Assembly (NCBI RefSeq): GCF_014208105.1
Contig: NZ_JACHMQ010000001.1
Location: forward strand, 1,674,001-1,738,000
DNA from: Actinomadura coerulea
GTDB taxonomy: Bacteria > Actinomycetota > Actinomycetes > Streptosporangiales > Streptosporangiaceae
Direction: 5' to 3'
Length of the DNA: 64,000 nt
Part shown: in pieces, positions 42,098 through 50,674 of the stretch
Layout: each line of letters begins with the position of its first letter
Numbering within the stretch: position 1 is the first letter of the stretch
The notes under the pieces: model-generated
Databases searched by the model: none
Told to the model about the DNA's origin: nothing
Seen by the model: only the letters and a program-made list of their open reading frames with translations
Translations under genes and position numbers: made by a program

Positions 42098-43336
42098 ATG
42101 CGACCACACCACATTCTTTTCGCCGTCACCGGCGGGTCCGGGCACATCCGCCCGACCTACGGCGTTCTCGACGAACTCTCCGCCCGGGGACACCGGATCA
42201 GTTTTGTGACCTCCGGCGACTACGTCGACGACCTCGCCGAGGTCGGGGCCCGGCAGATCCGGCACCGGTCGATATTCGAGGACGGCGTCGACCTGCCGGA
42301 GATCGTCGAGCAGGAGGACGCCGAGGCGCTGACGGTGAGCGCGTTCATCAACGAGAACCTCGCGATGCTCAGGGCGGCGGAGAGCGCACTGGACGACGAC
42401 CCGCCGGACCTGGTCGTCTACGACATCTTCCCCCTGATCGCCGGGCGCCTGCTGGCCGCCCGGTGGCAGCGCCCGGCCGTGTGCATCAACGGGGGCTTCG
42501 CCTCGAACGAGCACTACTCGGTGTGGGAGGCGCTCAGCGCGGTGCACGGGCACCGGCCGATAGTCGAGACCGAGACCTTCCAGCGGATGATGTCCGAACT
42601 CCTCCCGGAATACGGCATCGACCGGTCCCCGGCGGAGTTCTGGAACGCGATCGAGGATCTGAACGTCATCTTCCTGCCGCGATCGTTCCAGGTGAAGAAC
42701 GAGACATTCGACGACCGTTTCGTCTTCGTCGGGCCGAGTTTCTCGCAAGGGCGGCTCCGGCCGGGATGGAGTCCTCCCAGCGAGGACGGCGACGTCCTGC
42801 TCATTTCGCTGGGCTCGACGTTCAACGGGCATCCGGAATTCTTCCGCAGCTGCGCGCGGGCGTTCGCGGGCACCCCCTGGCATGTCGTCATCGCGACGGG
42901 CAGCGGCACCGACCCGAAAGCGCTGGAGCCACTGCCTCCCAACGTCGAGGCGCACCAGTACATCTCGTTCATGGAGGTCCTTCGCCACGCGAAGGCGTTC
43001 ATTTTCCAGGGCACCCTCGGCGCCACCATGGAGGCGGTCCACTGGGGCCGCCCGATGCTCTTCTTCACCGAGTACGCGGTCGAGGCCAGGCCGTTCGCCG
43101 AGCGGTCCGTCGAACTCGGCCTCGGCCATGTGCTCCGGCCCGAGCAGGTCGACGGCGGCGGCCTCGTTTCGGCGGTGGAGGACCTGGTCGCCGACGACGC
43201 CGTCCGGCGGCGGATCTCGCGGATGCGCGACGAGGCCCGCGACGCCGGAGGCGCCGCCCGGGCCGCGGAGGCGATCGACTCGTACGCGCGGCGGGCCGGG
43301 TCCCGGCCGGGCGGCGCGTTCGGCGCCGTCCGCTGA
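42098..43336 (+). CDS. Family 1 glycosyltransferase with atypical donor-site motif
   Basis: 412 residues from ATG 42098 (GTG 42095 also possible). GT-B fold: HHILFAVTGGSGHIRPTYGVLDEL with the acceptor-side GH, PPDLVVYD, and LLISLGSTFNGHPEF leading the C-terminal domain. LPPNVEAHQYISFMEVL matches the glycosyltransferase at 57773-58972. Where that one has THGGIGAVMDA at the nucleotide-sugar site, this one reads FQGTLGATMEA, so the usual HGG histidine is replaced by Gln. It may use a different donor or be slower; sequence alone cannot say. Confidence 0.88.
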   Translation: MRPHHILFAVTGGSGHIRPTYGVLDELSARGHRISFVTSGDYVDDLAEVGARQIRHRSIFEDGVDLPEIVEQEDAEALTVSAFINENLAMLRAAESALDDDPPDLVVYDIFPLIAGRLLAARWQRPAVCINGGFASNEHYSVWEALSAVHGHRPIVETETFQRMMSELLPEYGIDRSPAEFWNAIEDLNVIFLPRSFQVKNETFDDRFVFVGPSFSQGRLRPGWSPPSEDGDVLLISLGSTFNGHPEFFRSCARAFAGTPWHVVIATGSGTDPKALEPLPPNVEAHQYISFMEVLRHAKAFIFQGTLGATMEAVHWGRPMLFFTEYAVEARPFAERSVELGLGHVLRPEQVDGGGLVSAVEDLVADDAVRRRISRMRDEARDAGGAARAAEAIDSYARRAGSRPGGAFGAVR

Positions 43337-43345
43337 CAGGACGGT

Positions 43346-43368
43346 GGCCGCCCCGTTCCGGGGCGGCC
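43346..43368 (+). terminator. Hairpin after glycosyltransferase
   Basis: GGCCGCCCC-GTTCC-GGGGCGGCC, a perfect 9-bp stem between the glycosyltransferase and the decarboxylase-like gene, too close to the next start to exclude an attenuator. Confidence 0.6.
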
Positions 43369-43389
43369 GTAGCGAAGGGCGGATGACCG

Positions 43390-44442
43390 ATGGCGGTCGT
43401 GGTCACCGGCGGCTGTGGCTTCATCGGCAGCCACCTCGTGGAGCGCCTCGCGCGCCAGGGTGAGGACGTCGTCGTCTACGACCCCGCGGCCCTGCCGCCC
43501 GACCTGGACTGCGGCGAGACCCCCGTCCGCCACATCAGGGCCGACATCCGCGACGAGCGGGCGCTCGCCGGCGCCATCGGCCCGGACGTGCGCACCGTCT
43601 ACCACCTCAGCGCGATGGTCGGGGTGGACCAGTACCTCGACGACCCGCTCGAAGTGATCGACGTCGCCGTCTCCGGCACCCGCAACGTGCTGCGCGCGGC
43701 GGCGGACGCCGGCGTGAAGGTCGTGGTCTCCAGCACCAGCGAGATCTACGGCAAGAACCCCGACGTCCCCTGGGCGGAGGACGCGGACCGGGTGCTGGGC
43801 AGCGTCACCGCCGACCGATGGTCCTACTCCGCGAGCAAGTCCGTCGCCGAGCACATGGTCGTCGCCTACGCCCGCCACCGGGGCCTGCGCGCCTCGGTCG
43901 TGCGGTACTTCAACGTCTACGGGCCGCGGCAGCGCCCGGCCTACGTGATCAGCAAGACCGTGCACCGGGTGCTGCGCGGGCTGCCGCCGCTGCTGTACGA
44001 CGACGGCGCCCAGACGCGCTGCTTCACCTACGTCGAGGACGCGGTGGACGCCACGCTGCGGGTGGGCGCCGCCGAGATCGCCGACGGCGAGTGCTTCAAC
44101 GTCGGCAGCGACCGGGAGACCTCCGTGGCCGACGCCGTCCGGCTGGTGACCCGGCTGGCCGGGACGGAGTTCGCCCCGATCCGCGTGAGCACGGACTCGG
44201 CGCTGGGCAGCGCCTACGAGGACATCCCCCGGCGCGTCCCGGACGTCGGGAAGGCCGGGGAGCTGCTCGGCTGGCGCAGCCGCACCCCGCTGCGGGCCGG
44301 CCTCGGCAGGACGATCGCGTGGGCGAGGGAGAGCCCGTGGTGGCTGGACGCCGTCGCGGGCGCGCCCCGGCGGTCGCTGGTACCCACAGGCGTCACGACG
44401 GCCGCGGACGGCCGGAAAGCGAGGGGACATGACATCGGGTGA
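43390..44442 (+). CDS. Extended SDR, probable UDP-glucuronate decarboxylase
   Basis: 350 residues. GGCGFIGSHLVERL is the NAD site, and Tyr146-Lys150 in YSASK the catalytic pair. SSTSEIYG places Glu118 where UDP-xylose synthases and ArnA-type decarboxylases have their conserved Glu, rather than the Asp-Glu of 4,6-dehydratases. With the sugar dehydrogenase at 61508-62860 it would convert UDP-glucose through UDP-glucuronate to a pentose, the expected start of the aminopentose of calicheamicin/esperamicin-type products. A 4-epimerase is the alternative. Its end overlaps the next gene by 14 bases. Confidence 0.75.
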   Translation: MAVVVTGGCGFIGSHLVERLARQGEDVVVYDPAALPPDLDCGETPVRHIRADIRDERALAGAIGPDVRTVYHLSAMVGVDQYLDDPLEVIDVAVSGTRNVLRAAADAGVKVVVSSTSEIYGKNPDVPWAEDADRVLGSVTADRWSYSASKSVAEHMVVAYARHRGLRASVVRYFNVYGPRQRPAYVISKTVHRVLRGLPPLLYDDGAQTRCFTYVEDAVDATLRVGAAEIADGECFNVGSDRETSVADAVRLVTRLAGTEFAPIRVSTDSALGSAYEDIPRRVPDVGKAGELLGWRSRTPLRAGLGRTIAWARESPWWLDAVAGAPRRSLVPTGVTTAADGRKARGHDIG

Positions 44443-45085
44443 GACGGCGGCGACGGCCGCGGGCACCGGCGCCCTGCCCGCCCCTGCCGCCTACATGTGC
44501 GGGCTGACCTGGGACGGCGCCCTGCTGTGGCACTCCGACCAGGACGCGGAGAAGATCTTCGCGATCGACCCGGCGACCGGCGGGGTGCGCAGGACGTTCG
44601 CGTGCGAGAGGGTGCGGGCGGACCTGGCCTACGACGGCGCCCGCCTGTGCCAGGTCGGCGGCCGCCCCAAGCGGATCGTCCTGATCGACCCCGAGGACGG
44701 CCGGATCACCGGGGAGAAGGAGGTGCTCCCCGCGAGCGGCAGGCTGACCGGGATCGAGTACGGGCCGGAGGGCGTGTACATGTGCCTGCGCGGTCCGACC
44801 GTGGTGCAGGTCCGCGACCGCGACACCATGACCGTTCTGCGGGAGTTCCCGGCGGGCGGGGAGTCGCCTTCCGGCCTCACGTACGCCGACGGGGTGGTCG
44901 TCTACGGCGACTTCGACGACGCCGTGCTCCGCGCCATGGACCCGAAGACGGGGGAGCATCTGGGGGCCCTGCCCGTCCCCGGCCGCCCCACCGGGCTGAC
45001 GTGGGACGGCCGCCGTCTCTGGTACTGCGACTTCCCCGCGCGCGCGATCCGTCCCCTGGAGCTGTCGGCGGTCCTCGCCGCCTGA
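44429..45085 (+). CDS. Beta-propeller protein, unknown function
   Basis: 218 residues from ATG 44429 after GAGGGG, overlapping the previous gene. Repeated units of ~45 residues with GLTWDGALLWHSDQDAEKIFAIDPATG, LAYDGARLCQVGGRPKRIVLIDPEDG, IEYGPEGVYMCLRGPTVVQVRD and GLTWDGRRLWYCDFPARAI indicate a small five-bladed propeller of the glutamine-cyclotransferase/SMP-30-like type. No signal peptide. Catalytic residues cannot be assigned. Coupling to the decarboxylase-like gene suggests a sugar-related or binding role. Confidence 0.65.
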   Translation: MTSGETAATAAGTGALPAPAAYMCGLTWDGALLWHSDQDAEKIFAIDPATGGVRRTFACERVRADLAYDGARLCQVGGRPKRIVLIDPEDGRITGEKEVLPASGRLTGIEYGPEGVYMCLRGPTVVQVRDRDTMTVLREFPAGGESPSGLTYADGVVVYGDFDDAVLRAMDPKTGEHLGALPVPGRPTGLTWDGRRLWYCDFPARAIRPLELSAVLAA

Positions 45086-45109
45086 GCGGGGCCCGGAGGC
45101 GCGGACCTC

Positions 45110-45781
45110 CTACTTCCCCTTCTTCCTGCCCACCACTTCGTTGATCCAGATGGGCACGAAGGGAGACGTGCAGTTCGGGGGAGTGGGGTAGTCCTTGAGC
45201 ACCTCCAGGCGCTCGCCGATCTCGATCGCGCGGGCGCGGTGCTCCTCGTGCTTGATCCCGATGTTGCCCAGGCAGTCGTTCATCGCCCACTGCAGGCGGT
45301 CCGGGGCGTCCTTCATCTCCGCCTCGATGACGTCGAGCAGCTTGCCGAGGTCGAGGCCGTCGGGCCTGCGCATCACGCGCTCGGTGGTCAGCGCCCAGCC
45401 GGCGCTCGCGACCACCGGATCCGCGTCGTCGAGCCACGCCAGGCGCAGCTCCTCGGCGTGCGGGCTCTTCTTCACCACGTAGTTCACGAGCCAGTCCTGC
45501 ACCTTGGGGGTGCGCGACTCGCGCAGCATGGCGTCCAGCTCGTCGCGCTCGAACTCCTTGGGGCGGCAGACCAGGGTCGCCAGCAGCCTCGCCGAACTGT
45601 CATCGGTCTTCCAGAGCTCGCGCGCGAGGTCCTGCTGCGTCTTCAGCCGTTTCGCGAGCGCGCGCAGCTTGCCGAGGTTCACGGCGTGGTCGTCGCCGCG
45701 CTTCTCGTTCACCTCGCGCGCCTTGGGGTCCTCCAGTCCGGCCAGCTCGGCCATCACCTCGGCCACCGCGGTCCCGGCCAT
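45110..45781 (-). CDS. AlkD-like DNA alkylation repair protein
   Basis: 223 residues from ATG 45781, with AGGAGG upstream. LRALAKRLKTQQDLARELWKTDDSSARLLATLV and LAWLDDADPVVASAGWALTTERV...RLQWAMNDCLGNIGI give the HEAT-like repeat pattern of the DNA-alkylation-repair (AlkD) family, with the conserved Trp-Asp-Asp and SAGW. AlkD relatives in other genotoxin loci (YtkR2, AziN-type) remove bulky base adducts as self-resistance. Here it might repair enediyne adducts or damaged bases, which is inference. Its promoter holds the palindrome CGACAATTGTCG. Confidence 0.82.
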   Translation of the reverse strand: MAGTAVAEVMAELAGLEDPKAREVNEKRGDDHAVNLGKLRALAKRLKTQQDLARELWKTDDSSARLLATLVCRPKEFERDELDAMLRESRTPKVQDWLVNYVVKKSPHAEELRLAWLDDADPVVASAGWALTTERVMRRPDGLDLGKLLDVIEAEMKDAPDRLQWAMNDCLGNIGIKHEEHRARAIEIGERLEVLKDYPTPPNCTSPFVPIWINEVVGRKKGK

Positions 45782-46121
45782 CCCCGCCTCCTGTGCCTCG
45801 CATTCGGGCGTCTGAGAATATTGGCTTAGTCGACAATTGTCGTAATAGCGAGCTTAACATCCAGTGCGTTTCCCTTCAACTCTCCCGGGCCCTGCCGAGA
45901 GGCATTCCGTGGTGGTTATGCGAACCAGTTGCTTTGTCGCAGTTCGCGGCGTATCGGCGGATCCTGTCCTGTATTAGCCGCGCCGGGGCGGCCGGGGCGG
46001 CGTGTTCCGCTCGGCCGCCTCGCCGCCGGATGGGACGGAACCGCGCGCGCCGGCGGGCTCATTATCGTAGAGTCCGATGTCGAATTGACCCTTGCCGCCG
46101 ACGGACTCGAAGGGGCCAGTG
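45782..46121. other. Intergenic region with 12-bp palindrome
   Basis: About 340 bp between divergent AlkD-like and DUF899 genes without a convincing gene. CGACAATTGTCG (45831-45842) is a perfect palindrome 50 bp before the AlkD start, within an AT-rich patch. No 18-bp pathway box found. Confidence 0.5.
45831..45842. promoter_or_regulatory. Palindromic operator candidate of the AlkD-like gene
   Basis: CGACAATTGTCG, perfect dyad in the context TTAGT...GTAATAG. It differs from both other operator types in the window, so the repair gene may answer to another signal. Confidence 0.5.
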
Positions 46122-46823
46122 ATGAGCGACGACGAGCCGGAGATCGCGCCGATGTGGCCGGTCGGGACGAGCCGGGAGTACATCGACGCGCGGGTCGAAC
46201 TGGCGAGAGCCGAAAGGCTGCTGCGCGACCGGGTCGAGGAGGTCGCCGCCGCGCGGCGCCGGATGCCCCGGGGCGCCGTGCTCGGCGACTACACCCTCAC
46301 CGAGGGCCCTGCGGACCTCGAGAAGGACGAGCCGGCCGAGCCGGTGTCCCTCCGCGACCTGTTCGGCGACCACGAGACCCTGGTCGTCTACCACCTCATG
46401 TACCACCCCGACGACGAGGCCGCCTGCCCGATGTGCTCGATGTGGGTGGACGGATTCAACGGCGTCGCCGCGCACCTGGCGCAGCACACCGCCTTCGCCG
46501 TCATCGGCAAGGCGCCCCTGCCGAAGCTGCGCGCCTGGGCCCGGCGGAGGGGGTGGGGCGACGTGCGCGTCCTGTCCAGCCACGGCACGTCGTTCAACGC
46601 CGACATGCAGGCCGAGCGCCCGGACGGCGCGCAGCGGCCCATGATCAGCGTCCTGGCCCGCGAGGACGGGGAGGTCCGCCACTTCTACACGCTTCCGGCC
46701 GACTTCCTCGACGGCGCCCAGCGCGGCATCGACCTGCTCTCCCCGGTCTGGAACGTGCTCGACCTGCTTCCCGGCGGACGCGGCGACTGGTACGCCGGAA
46801 ACGCCTACGCCGGGCGCGACTGA
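46122..46823 (+). CDS. DUF899 thioredoxin-like protein
   Basis: 233 residues from ATG 46122 (AGGGG upstream). RRRMPRGAVLGDYTLTEGPADLEKDEPAEPVSLRDLFGDHETLVVYHLMYHP, then CPMCSMWVDGFNGVAAHLAQHTAFAVIGKAPL, is the DUF899 family, a thioredoxin fold with a CxxC-like CPMC. The Cys pair suggests a thiol-redox role. In a locus making a thiol-triggered warhead this could matter for disulfide/trisulfide handling, but no function is established. Confidence 0.85.
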   Translation: MSDDEPEIAPMWPVGTSREYIDARVELARAERLLRDRVEEVAAARRRMPRGAVLGDYTLTEGPADLEKDEPAEPVSLRDLFGDHETLVVYHLMYHPDDEAACPMCSMWVDGFNGVAAHLAQHTAFAVIGKAPLPKLRAWARRRGWGDVRVLSSHGTSFNADMQAERPDGAQRPMISVLAREDGEVRHFYTLPADFLDGAQRGIDLLSPVWNVLDLLPGGRGDWYAGNAYAGRD

Positions 46824-46878
46824 GCCCGACCTCTCCGCACGGTCGATCGGGTTCCGCACCCGACTCCGGAGCCCACTC

Positions 46879-46896
46879 GGTATATATTTTCATAGT
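46879..46896 (-). promoter_or_regulatory. 18-bp pathway box
   Basis: Minus-strand ACTATGAAAATATATACC; the wider site has CGGTA/TACCG arms (46878-46900). 22 bp before the P450 start. Confidence 0.5.
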
Positions 46897-46918
46897 ACCG
46901 AGTCGATCGGGGGTTCCG

Positions 46919-48142
46919 ATGACGACCGAGCCCGCGGCCGCCGGCGGCGTCTTCCCCGTCCCGCGCGCGTGCCCGTTCAACCTGCCGCCGGAGTACGAGC
47001 GGCTGCGATCGCACGGGCGCGCGGTCCGCGTCCGCATGGCCGGGGGGAACTCGGCGTGGCTGGTCGCGCGGCACGAGGACGCGCGGCGGGTCCTCGCCGA
47101 CCCGAGGATGAGCGTCGACCGCCGCCGCGAGGGCTTCCCCCGGTTCGCCCCCGTCACCGAGGAGGAGCGGCAGGCGTCCTTCCAGGACTTCCGGCCGCCG
47201 ATGAACTGGATGGACCCGCCCGAGCACACGGCCGCCCGGCGGTCCGTCCGCGCCGAGTTCTCGCCCGGGCGGACGGAGGCGCTGCGCCCGCGCGTCCAGG
47301 AGATCGTCGACCGGCGGCTGGAGCTGATGGCGGCCGCCCCGCGCCCGGTCGACCTGGTGCGCGAACTCGCGGTCCCGGTGCCGTCGCTGGTGATCTGCGA
47401 GCTTCTCGGGCTGCCCTACCGCGTGCACGGCCACTTCGAGGAGCGCACCGGGCGGATGTTCAGCCACGCCACCCCGGCCGCGGAGCGCACCCGGGCGGCG
47501 CACGAGATACGGTCGCTGCTGGCCGAGCTGGTGGCCGACAAGGAGCGCGATCCGCCCGACGACCTCCTCGGCCGCCTCATCCTCCGGGGGCGACGGGAGG
47601 GCGCGCCCGACCGCGAGGCGGTCGTGAGCATGGCGTTCGTGCTGCTCGTCGCCGGGCACTCCACCACCGCCGACATGATCGCGCTCGGCGCCCTGACCCT
47701 GCTGGAGCATCCGGACCAGCTCGCGTGGATGCTCGCCGACCCCGCCAGGACGCCGCTCGCCGTCGACGAGCTGCTGCGGTACCTGACGGTCGTCAACGCC
47801 TCGACCGCGCGCACGGCGCTGGCGGACGTCGAGGTGGGCGGCGTCACGGTGCGGGCGGGGGAGGGCGTGGTCGTGGTCGGCCCGGCCGCCAACCGAGACC
47901 CGGAGGTGTTCGAGCGCCCCGACGAGTTCGACCCCGGGCGCGGCGGCGGGCGGCACCTGGCGTTCGGCGTCGGCCGGCACCGGTGCCTCGGGCACCGCCT
48001 GGCGAGGATGGAGCTGCAGATCGTCTTCGACGCCCTCTTCCGGCGCCTGCCGGGCCTGCGGCCGGCGGTGCCGTTCGGCGCGCTGTCGTTCAAGGAGAAG
48101 GCGAACATCTACGGGGTGCGCGAGCTCCCGGTCACCTGGTGA
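46919..48142 (+). CDS. Cytochrome P450
   Basis: 407 residues from ATG 46919. Heme loop FGVGRHRCLGHRLARME with Cys356, K-helix DELLRYLTVVN and meander NRDPEVFERPDEFDPGR are canonical. The I-helix reads AGHSTTADM, with Ser where most bacterial P450s have Glu/Asp next to the oxygen-handling Thr. That change is seen in some N-oxidising or unusual P450s, so sugar N-hydroxylation (as with CalE10 in calicheamicin, from memory) is one possibility. Followed by a glycosyltransferase with its own box. Confidence 0.92.
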   Translation: MTTEPAAAGGVFPVPRACPFNLPPEYERLRSHGRAVRVRMAGGNSAWLVARHEDARRVLADPRMSVDRRREGFPRFAPVTEEERQASFQDFRPPMNWMDPPEHTAARRSVRAEFSPGRTEALRPRVQEIVDRRLELMAAAPRPVDLVRELAVPVPSLVICELLGLPYRVHGHFEERTGRMFSHATPAAERTRAAHEIRSLLAELVADKERDPPDDLLGRLILRGRREGAPDREAVVSMAFVLLVAGHSTTADMIALGALTLLEHPDQLAWMLADPARTPLAVDELLRYLTVVNASTARTALADVEVGGVTVRAGEGVVVVGPAANRDPEVFERPDEFDPGRGGGRHLAFGVGRHRCLGHRLARMELQIVFDALFRRLPGLRPAVPFGALSFKEKANIYGVRELPVTW

Positions 48143-48185
48143 GCGGCCCCCGTGCCGCCGCGGATATTGAACCGAGGAAGATCGT

Positions 48186-48203
48186 AGTTTAAATTCATGT
48201 AGT
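48186..48203 (+). promoter_or_regulatory. 18-bp pathway box
   Basis: AGTTTAAATTCATGTAGT, one mismatch in the left half, 80 bp before the glycosyltransferase start. Confidence 0.5.
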
Positions 48204-48283
48204 AAGTCCGCGTTGCCACGGTACCCGGGCGCCGTCCGGTCCCGTCGGGGGCGGGGGCACGGGGCAGAAGGGATCTTCCGAAT

Positions 48284-49417
48284 ATGCGCGTGATGTTCTG
48301 TTCTCACCCAGGTCTCGGTCACTTCTTCCCGCTCGTCCACCTCGCCTGGGCGTTCCGTACGGCGGGCCACGAGGTGATCGCCACGATCGCGGGGCCCACC
48401 GAGGGCGCGGCGGGCTCCGGTGTGGAGATCGTCGACGCCGCGCCCGGCTTCAGCATGGAGGCCGTCAACGAGCGGCTGGCCCGCGAGCACCCGGAGTTCG
48501 TCCGGACGGTCGCGACCAAGCCGGCGATCGACCTCGACGAGTGGGGGCCCGGGTTCGCCGCGATCAACCGGCCTCTGATCGACGGGATCATGGCGTTGAC
48601 CGACGACTGGGGCCCGGACCTGGTGGTCTACGACCAGGGCACCACCGCCGGCCTGTTCGCGGCGGCGCGCGCCGGGGCGCCCGCCGTTCAGCGGAACGTG
48701 AGCGCCTGGCGCACCCGGGGCATGCACGAGGCGGCCGCGGCCTACCTGCCCGACGTCTGCGAGCGGTACGGCGTGTCCATCTCCAAGCCCGCCGTCACCA
48801 TCGAGGAGTTCCCGCCCAGCATGCTCGCGGGGGAGCAGCCGGAGGGCTGGTTCATGCGCTGGCTGCCGCACAGCGGGGGGTCGGTCGTCGGAGACCGGCT
48901 GCTCCGCCGCCCGGAGCGGCCGCGCGTCGCCGTGAGCATGGGCACGGTCGAGTTGCAGATGCTCGGCACCGGGACCATGCGCACGATCATCGACGCGGCC
49001 GCCGGCGTCGACGCGGAGTTCGTGCTGGCGCTCGGCGGGGTCGACATCGCCTCGCTCGGCCCGCTGCCGGACAACGTCAGCTCCGTCGGCTGGATCCCGC
49101 TGCACTTCCTGCTGGGCACGTGCACCGCCATCGTCCACCACGGCGGCGGCGGAACGGCCCTGACCGCGATCGACGCCGGCATCCCGCAGCTCATCACCCC
49201 CGACCCCAGGGACCTGTTCCAGCACACGACCCTGGAGGCGGTGCGGAAGCGGGGCATCGGGTTCGTCAGCGAACGCGAGGACGTCGACTCCGCCCTGCTG
49301 ACCCGGCTGATGACCGACGAGGGCGTACGCGCCGCCACGGCGGAGGTACGGCAGGAGATGGCGGCGCTGCCCACCCCCGCCGCGACCGTTCAGCGCATCA
49401 TCGAGCACCTGTTCTGA
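48284..49417 (+). CDS. Family 1 glycosyltransferase
   Basis: 377 residues from ATG 48284. MRVMFCSHPGLGHFFPLVHLAWAFRTAGHEV at the N-terminus and LLGTCTAIVHHGGGGTALTAIDAGIPQL at the C-terminus give the GT-B acceptor and donor signatures. It is most like the enzyme at 1226-2377. Acceptor unknown. The last 20 bases overlap the 3' end of the converging DUF885 gene. Confidence 0.92.
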   Translation: MRVMFCSHPGLGHFFPLVHLAWAFRTAGHEVIATIAGPTEGAAGSGVEIVDAAPGFSMEAVNERLAREHPEFVRTVATKPAIDLDEWGPGFAAINRPLIDGIMALTDDWGPDLVVYDQGTTAGLFAAARAGAPAVQRNVSAWRTRGMHEAAAAYLPDVCERYGVSISKPAVTIEEFPPSMLAGEQPEGWFMRWLPHSGGSVVGDRLLRRPERPRVAVSMGTVELQMLGTGTMRTIIDAAAGVDAEFVLALGGVDIASLGPLPDNVSSVGWIPLHFLLGTCTAIVHHGGGGTALTAIDAGIPQLITPDPRDLFQHTTLEAVRKRGIGFVSEREDVDSALLTRLMTDEGVRAATAEVRQEMAALPTPAATVQRIIEHLF

Positions 49418-50636
49418 CGCCCGGGGGGTCCGCGGCCTCCAGGTCGGCGCGCAGATCGGACGGCAGCAGCGGTTCGTCCAGGAGCCTCCGGTACCGCTCG
49501 ACGAGGGAGGTGCCGCCCGTCCCGGCGTCGAGCCACGCGCCCACGAGCCGCGGGCCCTCGATGTACGTCACCGAGTAGGCGCGCCAGAGCGGGTCGGTGA
49601 GGAACCGCGTCATCCGCCGGGCGTGGTCGGGAGGCACCAGGAGCCACCGTTCCAGATACCCGGTGACCTCGTCGGGGTCTGCTCCGCGGTCGTGGAGCAT
49701 GAGGGCCGCGTCCTGGCGGGCGGGCATCAGCAGCCGGATCAGCCGCAGGACCTCCTCCACGAGCTCTCCCTCGACCCGGACGCCCGCGTCGGCCAGGATG
49801 CCGGCCGTCCAGCGGCCCCAGCCCGGGCCCGGCACCGCCGCGTCGGCCATCTCGGCCGTCCCCTCGGCCATGAGGCACTGCGGGGTGTTGACCAGCGAGA
49901 TCAGGTGCTCCCCGTGGCCCGCGCCGTCGACGAGCCCGGCCTCCTTGCGGCAGTGCTCGGTGTGGTGGCCGGGGTAGGCCTCGTGGATCGCCAGCAGCGG
50001 CAGGGCGGCGATGGTGCGCCCCGCCTCCGCGTTGAGCTCCACCCTGGAGCGGAAACCGCCGAGGTAGCGGTTGTAGGCGTTCCAGGGCTTGTCGCGCACC
50101 ACCACGTATTCGACGCTCTCCCGCTCCGGCAGGCCGAACACCGTGCGGGTCATGGCGCGCAGTTCGTCGGACACCGCCTGGACGGCCCGCGCCAGCCGCT
50201 CCGGGGGGACGGCGTTGCGCTCGTAGAACGCCGCGGTCCGGGCGCGCAAGTCGCCCGGCCCCGGCAGCAGCGCGCCGATCGCGTCGTGGATCTCCGCGTA
50301 GCGGTCGGGTTCGCCCGGTTCGATGTCGACCTCGAAGTAGGTCCGGACCTCGTCCCGGAACGGGATCTCCTCCCCGGCCATCCGGCGGGCCGCGCAGTTC
50401 AGCGCGGCGAGCTGCGCGGACAGGAACCGGCGCCGCGGCTCGGCCAGACCGCTGTCCGCGAGTGCGGCCAGCAGGTCGGCCGACTGCGCGGCCAGCCCGG
50501 ACGCGTCCGGCCTCGGTTCGGCGTCCACCCGGCGCGACAGCTCGGGGTCGCCGTACCAGGAGTCGACGAACCCGTCGGCGAGCCTGCCGAACCGCAGCCC
50601 GAGGCTGAGGTACTCGGTCACCACCTCTTCACGCAT
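49398..50636 (-). CDS. DUF885 putative zinc metallopeptidase
   Basis: 412 residues from ATG 50636. ALPLLAIHEAYPGHHTEHCRKE contains the HExxPGHH motif of DUF885 proteins, with a downstream LMAEGTAEMADAAV that could give the third zinc ligand. No signal peptide. It is the last gene of a minus-strand unit after a class V PLP enzyme and a solute-binding-like protein, 38 bp behind the latter. Its substrate is unknown; together with TldD it is the second metallopeptidase-type protein in the locus. Confidence 0.82.
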   Translation of the reverse strand: MREEVVTEYLSLGLRFGRLADGFVDSWYGDPELSRRVDAEPRPDASGLAAQSADLLAALADSGLAEPRRRFLSAQLAALNCAARRMAGEEIPFRDEVRTYFEVDIEPGEPDRYAEIHDAIGALLPGPGDLRARTAAFYERNAVPPERLARAVQAVSDELRAMTRTVFGLPERESVEYVVVRDKPWNAYNRYLGGFRSRVELNAEAGRTIAALPLLAIHEAYPGHHTEHCRKEAGLVDGAGHGEHLISLVNTPQCLMAEGTAEMADAAVPGPGWGRWTAGILADAGVRVEGELVEEVLRLIRLLMPARQDAALMLHDRGADPDEVTGYLERWLLVPPDHARRMTRFLTDPLWRAYSVTYIEGPRLVGAWLDAGTGGTSLVERYRRLLDEPLLPSDLRADLEAADPPGVRTGAR

Positions 50637-50674
50637 TCCGTGCTCCCTGGTCGCCGCCGTTCGGTCCGCCGCCG

